Shown piece by piece: positions 56,721 through 64,000 of a stretch of DNA of 64,000 nt (position 1 is the first letter of the stretch; every line of letters starts with the position of its first letter). Made by a program: the position numbers and the translations under genes. The stretch comes from Lutjanus erythropterus (Eukaryota > Chordata > Actinopteri > Lutjaniformes > Lutjanidae): NCBI GenBank assembly GCA_020091685.1, contig CM034608.1, positions 10,416,522 to 10,480,521 of the forward strand. The letters are read 5' to 3'. The notes below the pieces were generated by a model, which had not been told where the DNA came from, did no database searches, and saw only the letters and a list, made by a program, of their open reading frames with translations.

Positions 56721-56900
56721 GTGTCCCAATTCAGTTGCTGGTTTCTCCAAAGTCTGCATTTCCAGACCAAATATGTCCCAAAGAAGTCCAGTCTGTCCCA
56801 TTTCAAAGGCTACTTCAAATGTGTCTGAGAAATCCAGCCTTCTGTTGTTAGAATTTTGAGAGCACTGGTGTATTCTATGTAGCCAACTGTGTTCCATAAT
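56637..56900. repeat. Facing TGTGTCCCAATT ends
   Basis: AATTGGGACACAG (56637-56649) and CTGTGTCCCAATT (56719-56731) are exact reverse complements 69 bp apart, so two elements with the same type of terminus face outward from the array. The right one continues with GGTTTCTCC, CATTTCAAAGGCTACTTC to about 56900. Confidence 0.6.
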
Positions 56901-57171
56901 ACATTAAGTGCCATTCAATGTTTTAATGGATGGGTCTCCGATAACTTATAAATCCAGGAAATGCATGCATTGAGGTGGTCATAATGATCACTTGACCTGG
57001 ACTAACAGGTGCAAGGTTGCAGTGATATCAGTCTGGATATCTTTGAGTTTTATGAATATATATTATTTAGCTCTGATGCCTGTAATGTTAAATAAAGAAA
57101 CAAAAAGAGCAACAACCTTGACGTTGCTTTAGTTATCAGAAACCAACTGTTGGCTGAAAGGTGGGAGGGCA
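56901..57171. other. No gene seen
   Basis: Unassigned. Confidence 0.5.
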
Positions 57172-57303
57172 GTTATAACACCACTGTCATGAAAAGTTAC
57201 ATGAAATATAAATGTGTCATTATGAAAAGCAATATTATAAAATAAAACTCAACATAATAAGTGTTAGTGAAAAAAAGAATGATAATAATAATAATAATAA
57301 TAA

Positions 57304-57334
<31 letters not shown>

Positions 57335-57460
57335 AAGAAGAATAAGAATGATATGGTTGTGCATAAGACTGTCTGTTTGAACGTTCAAAAAGACTCCTTC
57401 ATGTTCATGACAGGCGTCATGACATGATTATGACAGTGTTTATGCACACCTTTTCAGATA
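57172..57460 (+). mobile_element. Decayed copy of the 24265-25059 foldback family
   Basis: 57393-57458 (CATGACAGGCGTCATGACAT, TTATGACAGTGT, ATGCACACC) matches the right arm at about 24984-25039. 57172-57230 has ACACCACTGTCATGA and AATGTGTCATTATGA like the left arm. The centre is replaced by a compound microsatellite. Confidence 0.55.
57281..57341. repeat. Compound (ATA)n(AAG)n microsatellite
   Basis: About eight ATA units (57281-57305) then about twelve AAG units (57306-57341), pure purine on one strand in the second half. Frames across it translate as poly-Asn/Lys or poly-Leu/Ile and are not genes. Confidence 0.95.
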
Positions 57461-58340
57461 AACTGTCACAATAATCTGTTATGAACATTAATCTTGATGT
57501 TTCTTCTTGTTACTAAGGACATTTTGGGTTTCCGTAGCTGCAGTTACCACTGATTGGCGGTTGTCTGGTGTAATTCTCCACTGAAATCCATTTAAAGCCA
57601 TTTGAGGTCATAAACTTTCATGAGTTGACACAGAGTGCCCTGCAGCAACATTAATTCAGCCTCTTTGCATCTACACTGTCCAGTTTGGGAAGAAGACAGA
57701 GTTTATCTTTGCCTTCTGGTCCTCTGAGGGACGTATCCTGCACAGGATCCAGCCCCTGAAGTAGGACAGGCGTTTTAGCCTTGAGTCTGGATGAGCCATT
57801 ACACAGTGTCTACATTAAACTTTTTTTTTTTTTTAAGCAGTCAGAGGTTATATTTTATGCTGTGCTGTCATTTCACACCCATTCAAAACCGTGGGAGCTA
57901 GAAACAGCTTTCGCCAGCCCTCATGTTACTTCGGATGGCTACAAAGTAACCACTTGAGTGCTCTGTGCTCATAACTCCCAGCTCCCATCTCACAGCGACA
58001 GGCTGCAGAGTTCATAAGTAATGCAAGGTAAAAAAAAACACAAGTTAAATCCCCCAGAAAGTCAAGACTCTGGGGAAAGCACTCCAAGGGCAGCCAGCTC
58101 CTGACTACTGTGCAAACACAGCTACTCCCTCCAGGGAGCTCCCAGCTCACACAATGAGTCTGAACATGCACAGAAGACCTGCAGGGAATGGGAGCGGAGG
58201 AAAATGTTCAAACCATCACCAGGACACAAATTAGGGAGTACTGCATGGAAAAGCCCAGGAATATTGCGTCCATAGCGAAGCACAGAATAATGATAATAAT
58301 ATAATAAGTCTACAGTGGAGTGTATAGAGGACATTTACAG
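57461..58340. other. No gene seen; partly GC-balanced
   Basis: 57930-58250 is GC-balanced and repeat-free and could be constrained. T-rich run near 57820. Minus-strand frames at 57926-58171 and 58122-58334 have no known domain. Confidence 0.4.
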
Positions 58341-59229
58341 CATTCATTTCTAATGCCATTTAATATTCCTGCTGTTTATTGTAAGGCTATTGCTACTTAT
58401 GTGTGGCAAATAACCATTCTGTGTGGCCATTAATGACTTTAAATTGTCCACTTCACATTTCTCATATGGACAACAACATCATTATGTTAATGACTCCCAG
58501 ATCTATTTCTCATTTGACTCCAACAACACAAACAAGTTTGGCACAAAAGAAAGAAAATAGAGTGTGTATGTGTGTGTATGTTCAGTATAATACATAAATA
58601 ATAATTTTACCTGATTTTCTTGCATGTGTTATCAGAAGAACAGCTTCTTGTGAACATAAGTTTGTCCTCGTAACTCTTTGTCTTGCTGTAGACGGTTGAC
58701 TTCACCTGCCACTTGTTGCGGATGTTTTTGCCGTTTCATGCTGGGCAGGTAGTGCAGCAGGACACTTACTGTCTGTTTGTCTGAGCTTGTTTGCAAAAAG
58801 CAGCTGTCTACAGTTTTATGTGAGGAGGTTGGTGGGAGCCTGTGGGAGGCAACCATACAGTAAATACAAACTGGTGAAGCAAAACAATGAACTAAAAACA
58901 GCAAAGGGCTCCAAAGAGCTGCAGAGTTTGCTGTTGATTCACAGTGGGTTTGGTACTATGGGTGAAAGGAACACATTAAGAAATATAAAAAAGAAATGGA
59001 AACTGTTTCTTTATTTAAATCAGAAGAATAAGTGTGAAGATAATAGTGCCACAGCCAACTGAATATGCTCTAATATAGTCTCAAAATATCTTAGAGCTTC
59101 AAAATAAAGGTGATGGTGTGAATTTGAATCTCGAATTCAAATAAGATATGTTGCACCCAAACAAACCTTATTTAGAGAAGCGCAAATGGCCTTACACTGA
59201 AATCCTGCTGAAGGAGAATCATTTTTAAC
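58341..59229. other. No gene seen
   Basis: Unassigned; short GTGTATGTGTGTGTATG tract near 58562. Confidence 0.5.
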
Positions 59230-59560
59230 TAACATTTTTTCCACGCACCAATCTGACCCACTTTTTCTCACTACTTACCTTCCTGTCTGTCCTGCCACAA
59301 CGGCACACAAGAGCTGCCTAAAGGAGATTTGCACCCACCCCTGGGCTTTACAAAAGGAGGTGGCACTTTCCTTACAATAACAAGGATTGCCCTCATTCCG
59401 GTCTGAACACTCAGGAGGCGAACGGAAGAGGATATTACCTGCTGCAATCATCTGGTAATTGTGACGTTAACTATACCATGGTATTTCAGTGAAGCCAGCC
59501 CTTCACCTGCACAACTGCACACCATCGACTTACATGTGAGAGTAAGTGCACCTGCTGCAG
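59230..59560. promoter_or_regulatory. Low-repeat block, candidate conserved element
   Basis: GC-balanced, without repeats. It contains GGAGGCGAACGGAAGAGG and TGCAATCATCTGGTAATTGT (E-box CATCTG beside TAATTG). Candidate only. Confidence 0.3.
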
Positions 59561-59678
59561 CACAAGGAAACAGAGACATGGGGGATTAGAATGAAAGTCA
59601 TTTCATGCCATAGTTAAATTCAATGCAGTTCGATTGAGAGGGGCTTCACTGGCATGGGAAGCAGATGTTTATTTATAC
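59561..59678. other. Unassigned
   Basis: Short linker. Confidence 0.5.
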
Positions 59679-59953
59679 CAGTGGTTTCCAAACTGGCTCC
59701 CCCACAGAGCTACTGCAGGGGGGGCATTGATAACCTGAAGAGAAATACAGAGTGAAAGGAAGTTGGATGAATATGATTTACGCAGAGGAAATAAACAAAC
59801 AAGAATTTGCTGCTGCTGTTATTCGGCGATCTGTATTAATCAGTTGCTTCCCCAGTTATTGTCAATGACTGATAATAATTTTTCAGGGTGAGGGGTGTGA
59901 AATTTTTTCTGCTTTTAAAGAAGGGCATGTCGGAAAAAGTTTTCGAACCACTG
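59679..59953 (+). mobile_element. hAT-type MITE, both ends present
   Basis: Left CAGTGGTTTCCAAACTGG and right reverse complement CAGTGGTTCGAAAACTTT; G-rich stretch just inside the left end. 275 bp, non-coding. No clean 8-bp target duplication can be seen. Confidence 0.75.
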
Positions 59954-59981
59954 ACATATGCAAATTTTGTGTATCGCAAAA

Positions 59982-60170
59982 TTTGACATTTTTAGATCAG
60001 GAGAGCAGATGCAGAGGACTTGAAAGAGTAAAATGATGAAAGAATTTTGACTCCGTGCTGAGCCGATTTTTAAGATAATTGCAAAAACGGAAACTTGATA
60101 TAACAGCGTCACCTTGAGTGCATTGTATCTGGCTGAGTAGTGGGTGGAATTTGCAACCGACCTGCTCCCG
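59982..60170 (+). repeat. Tandem duplication of about 280 bp, unit 1
   Basis: Aligns with 60258-60455: TTTGACATTTTTA, GATGAAAGAATTTTGA, GATAATTG-AAAAACG-AAACTTGAT, CTGAGTAGTGGGTGGAATTTGCAAC against CTGAGTAATGGGTGGAATTTGCAAC. It is interrupted by small gaps. Confidence 0.85.
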
Positions 60171-60257
60171 GTGTTTGGCAAGTAGGACAGCCGAGTTCAT
60201 GGACAAGCCTGGCTAATTTTTGGGGCGACTGAATAAATTTGAAATGAGGACATCGAT

Positions 60258-60455
60258 TTTGACATTTTTAAAGTAGAGGACCAATGCAGATGAACAGAGA
60301 TATTAAAATGGTGAAAGAATTTTGAGCATAGGCCAAGTCGTCTTCCGGATAATTGAGAAAACGTAAACTTGATTTTTACTGTGCTGCTTTAAGGTCAATA
60401 AGTGACATTGTTTTGTCTGAGTAATGGGTGGAATTTGCAACCCATCTGCCAATTT
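60258..60455 (+). repeat. Tandem duplication, unit 2
   Basis: Second unit, offset 276 to 284 bp from the first. About three in four positions agree by eye. Confidence 0.85.
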
Positions 60456-61079
60456 TCATGAGCTTACAGTTTTGGCTGCCTGAACACTTTTAGAAGAGAA
60501 AGAAAGAAAGAAAAATCTGAACAAAAACAATGGATGTCCACAGTGAGCAACACTGCTCAGACCCTGAAAAAAAGATATAATATACTGTACATATACAGAC
60601 GAGTAAAAAAAAAAAAAAAACTTAAAGCAACGACAAACAACTTCCATATTTTGTTGATTGACATTGAAGTGTTTCAACTGCCATAAAGATGTAACATATA
60701 ACATCAAAAACAAAATGACCTAAGGAAAAATCTTCTCCTGCTTCATTTTAGTCACTCTAATAGTATGTTGTAGTATGTTTAAATTACATACAATACATTC
60801 TTTCATTCAAAGTACTAAATGTACCACAGACTGAGGTAAACAAGCATGCAGTAAACAGTCACCAATAACAAATGCATTTGGAGTGCTCATATTCCATCCA
60901 CAGTGTGGCCTAACCTCTGACTGCTGGACATACATACATAGATCGTTTATGTTTAGACTGCAGGTTTTGAAAATGGTTGTGTAAGTCATCCACCCACACA
61001 AAATGCGCATTTAGGTGAAGTATTTTTTGAAGAAAATCACTGCAGAGATGCTAAGCACAAATCCTGAATGGTTTTTTCG
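60456..61079. other. No gene seen; (GAAA)n 60497-60515, A16 60605-60620
   Basis: Unassigned. 60755-60830 has TAGTATGT words like those at 56600. Confidence 0.5.
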
Positions 61080-61330
61080 TGAGGTACACCTCTGTAACAT
61101 TCGGGTGTGTGTCCTTTGCGCCGGGAGAGCAATGTCTTAGTAGAATTAGACCTGACAGGGTTATTTCATTTGGGTTCTGTGGGTGGGCCAATAAAGAGGG
61201 AGCAGGATGAAATTAATAGAGGAGATTCTTTCTCCCAGATATGTCCGGGAGAGTTTTCATTAGCAAAGGAGAGGATGAGAAAAAACTGCTAGAGAGGTTT
61301 TTCACGGTAATGGGACTGCCTTTCGTTCTG
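61080..61330. promoter_or_regulatory. Low-repeat block, candidate conserved element
   Basis: GC-balanced with GGGCCAATAAAGAGGGAGC (CCAAT) and ATGAAATTAATAGAGG; no repeat partner. Candidate only. Confidence 0.3.
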
Positions 61331-62019
61331 GTTCACAATTTATTCTTTATCTGAAAGTTTGTTAAATATTATAGTTGCTTTACCTGACTCTCACTTTTTG
61401 CATTATATTAACATGATTAGGTAATTGGTTATATTACATTATACACTGAGCCAGAAACCTAAGGTTACAGTTTATTAGAGATTGAATTCTGAAGATCGAC
61501 AGTTAATACCAGAATGTCTAGCTTATGTTGCATGTGATTCAGGATTTGTGCCATTCTGAAATGAGTTTTCAGTTTCTAAAGTACCTCAGATGAAAAGATT
61601 TCTCAGCTTTCTATTTAGCTTTCTGACTGTCCTCACCTCTTAGCAGAAAAGGTTTGAGTTGTAATTGTATTGTTTATAGGAAGGATGTTGAGATGGATGG
61701 TCGGGTGAGCACAGGGCAAGTCAGCACTTTACGTCTCGTCATTCACAAAAAGTAAAAATTGGTTTCTTTTGATTGTGACAATGTTTTCCTAACCTTAATC
61801 ATGACCTCAGTCTCTGCGTAGTTTTAATTTCTTTTCCTTCAATAACCACCCTTGCAATACAATATCTGCTTGTAGCAACAAAAGTTATAATTTCACTTGG
61901 TTAAAGTTGGCAGTCTTTCACATTTCAGTCCTGACTGATTTGTTGATACTTGTGGTTTGAATGGTTCCAGCCCCTGCAGTGTAAAACTATAGCACATATT
62001 TATCAAGCAGCTATGCCAT
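61331..62019. other. No gene seen
   Basis: Unassigned AT-rich DNA. Confidence 0.5.
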
Positions 62020-62370
62020 CAGAAATACAACAGAGGAGCTATGGGTGTATCTGTTTACAGTGCAGCCAAACAATCTCACATCGTTTTAATAAAGGAGTCA
62101 GCCGATAAAAAATGCAACCAGAAATTTGATGCTGGGCACAGCATCTGTCATGCTCATGCTGCACACAGCATGAGTATCACAGGGCACAGTAAAGTTGGTT
62201 ACCTCACTGAAGATTTGAAGGTGTTCACCGCGGTGCCTGCAGCTCTGCAGATGCCCTCCCCTTCCCTCCCTCAACCTCCCTCAAGGGGTTCATGTATAGC
62301 AACATCATCAGAAACCCATGTCAGGTCATGTGGGGAAAGGCTTTTCGAAGGGTTTGGGAAAAATACATTT
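62020..62370. promoter_or_regulatory. Low-repeat block with small palindrome, candidate conserved element
   Basis: Single-copy-looking, with CTCATGCTG (62153-62161) and CAGCATGAG (62166-62174) forming a perfect 9-bp hairpin. A 110-codon frame at 62041-62373 crosses it but reads proline/serine-rich at a CCCTC repeat and has no domain. Confidence 0.3.
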
Positions 62371-62875
62371 TGATGTTAAAACATATGTAGTTCAACCAAA
62401 ATTGATTGTTTAGATTTGAATACAGACGAAACGCTATTGCAAAGCTACACAATGATATGAAAACACAAAAAAGACAAAAAAAAAAAAAAAGAATCTGTCA
62501 GCGCTAACCTCTGTAACAAACAAATGGTGTTCCAATCCAATCAATACAGCTTCAATACAGTCGTAGGCTAGTAACCAAAAAAACAGTGAGGCTGTTAGTA
62601 ATGATCTACAATCCTACAGTAATGTTGGATTTCATCCACGTATTGATTGTGTGCATGTGCATGACGTGCTCTACATAGGGCACCAACTGCTGGAGGGGAT
62701 ATCAAAACAGCCTAATTATGGACTTGGAAAATATTATAAAAACCATCAGGATGCTCAGGACAGGTGACAGAGAGGGAGCGTGTGATTGGAAAGGTAATGG
62801 TCTCAGTTTTAATACTGAAAGAGTTCAAAGCGACTCACAGCACAAATCCCAATATACAAAACGTGAACACAGAGG
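62371..62875. other. No gene seen; A14 at 62477-62490
   Basis: Unassigned. On the minus strand part of it (62800-62875), with GTGAGTCGCTTTGAACTC, may be the body of the tRNA-like repeat that follows. Confidence 0.45.
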
Positions 62876-62940
62876 ACTCAGGATTCAAACCAGTCTCCAG
62901 ACTCAAAGTCTGGTGCTTAGTACACCCACCATCCAACCTG
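62876..62940 (-). pseudogene. tRNA-Gln(TTG)-like relic or SINE head
   Basis: On the minus strand: ATGGTG near the D arm, AAGCAC, the anticodon arm CCAGA CTTTGAG TCTGG with anticodon TTG (a perfect 5-bp stem), then the B-box-like GGTTTGAATCC. This order and spacing match a tRNA-Gln. The acceptor stem does not pair and the T stem has mismatches, so it is not a working tRNA. It is either a tRNA pseudogene or the head of a SINE whose body runs down to about 62800. Confidence 0.55.
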
Positions 62941-64000
62941 ACCTCCTTTCTAAAACTTGCATGTGGTACATAAATGCAGTGCTTCCTCCACTAGGGAAAA
63001 TGTTGCCAGGGAACATAATCCAGGCAGCAATTATGTTTGCCAACAAAATTTAATTGGCAAAACACATTAGCAATTTCTAGGACACCGGGTTGAGGTATGA
63101 GGATTCTTTGTAGCTCAAAAGTACTGTACAGTAATTATCATGACCTTTAGCCAGTGCTAGTAGTTTTCCATTTTCTTCCATTGGACCAAGTGCATTGACA
63201 TTTCATACAGTGAGTGTTTTTGTGTTTTACTGCTAGTGCTTCATCACTTGCTATGAATGAATTGTTTAACTACAAGTTTCATCATTCATGTTCATGCCAG
63301 GTTGTATTTTTAGCGGCTCTAGTGTAATATGATGTGTTGACATTGTTGAGGACATTCCTGCTGTCAACATGAGAAAAAATATCAAGGTGATTTATTTATC
63401 ATCATACAACACAGGGCTGCACAATGAAATGAAAATTGTAGTCCTTTTATGCTACACACACACAGAGCATATACAGTTATACAGTGCTGTACATACACAT
63501 ATACATATACATGCCATCTTCCTGTCCTGACAAAAGCCCGGGCCATTGTTAAAGGGTAACTTGTTTTTAACCTGGACCCACATTTTTGTGTGAAAATGTC
63601 AGCAGAGGAGTGAGAGTGAGGTCGTAGAACCAGAATATTTTCTCGTCTGCTTGGTTGAATTAAGGATTTATTTCAACCAAACCAAAGTTGATCATTTTTG
63701 GAGCAGTGGAAAGACGAGCCAATATGTTCTTGGTGAGTCTCATTTTCTTTCTGTTGAATGAAGATGATGATGATGTTAATATTAGAGTTGTTAAAATCAC
63801 AGTTAATTTGCTGACAGCGATAAAACAGCTGTTTGAACATCATCTTAGTCTTTTTTTAAAACAAGATCTATCTCTGTAGATCCTTTCCATAATGTAGACA
63901 CTTGAAATAACAGTCTGAGCTTGTCAGTGGCAAAAACAAGCACTTTTATTGGGCTTACTCTGATGGTGTGCAGTGGCCCACAAAGATTATTTTGTAGTTT
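62941..64000. other. No gene seen in about 1.06 kb
   Basis: AT-rich. Short (CA)n at 63454-63464 and a CATATACATATACAT tract at about 63498. Nothing else supported. Confidence 0.5.

Noticed and set aside
57197-57427. Poly-Leu/Ile and poly-Asn/Lys frames
   Set aside because: Direct translation of the (ATA)n(AAG)n microsatellite.
62041-62373. 110-codon plus-strand frame
   Set aside because: No recognisable domain; includes a CCCTCC-rich run and no splice or promoter support. Kept as part of a candidate non-coding block.
62876-62940. Functional tRNA-Gln gene
   Set aside because: Anticodon arm is intact but acceptor stem is absent and the T stem has mismatches.

Overview
The window looks like nuclear DNA of a ray-finned (teleost, probably percomorph) fish. 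It is AT-rich and full of CA, TA, ATT and AAG microsatellites and long A/T runs. Its dispersed repeats are ones I recognise, from memory only, as teleost types: CAGTGGTT- and CAGGGGTC-ended hAT relics, long-terminal-inverted-repeat MITEs, a tRNA-derived SINE, and LINE 3' tails ending in AATAAA plus a short tandem tail. No protein-coding gene, rRNA or functional tRNA can be supported. The longest stop-free frames (up to 177 codons) have no recognisable domain, lie in repeats or low-complexity DNA, or lack convincing exon borders. The window is best read as intergenic DNA or the inside of a very large intron.

Layout. 1-6 kb: an arm of a foldback repeat (781-1000), a GC-richer block (1985-2520), and a hairpin-bearing repeat running into a LINE-type 3' tail (3000-3575). 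6-12 kb: a candidate regulatory block with a perfect oestrogen-response-element palindrome (6530-6542), a 154-bp direct duplication (7382-7535 and 8127-8279), a repeat shared with 38.6 kb, and a nuclear-receptor-motif-rich repeat (11195-11830). 13-25 kb: a 34-bp minisatellite, two full copies of one TA-flanked MITE in opposite orientation (17481-18056, 21527-21948), a hAT relic, a T-rich minisatellite, a near-perfect hairpin (23939-23999) and an 800-bp foldback element (24265-25059). 25-32 kb: the best non-repetitive blocks, including 25440-25780 and 30780-31600. The latter holds two copies of a 33-bp element that differ at 2 positions. 32-40 kb: a stop-free 64-codon acidic frame (31971-32165), a SINE, a 1.2-kb long-TIR element (34333-35516) and a 42-bp minisatellite. 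40-64 kb: another non-repetitive block (41340-42070), several MITEs, the C-terminal end of a LINE reverse-transcriptase ORF (45100-45485), a 700-bp foldback (46270-46965), a datable nested insertion (51883-52724), a minisatellite split by a later insertion, a 280-bp tandem duplication (59982-60455) and a tRNA-Gln-like relic (62876-62940).

No genes act together here. The content is repeats of several ages separated by low-repeat blocks of a few hundred bases with homeodomain-, CCAAT- and nuclear-receptor-type motifs. Those blocks could be developmental enhancers of a gene outside the window, but that is inference: no conservation data were available. I did not find a new multi-gene biological system. 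The features most worth testing are the duplicated 33-bp element with matching reading frames, the acidic open frame, the 23.9-kb hairpin pair and the oestrogen-response-element block.
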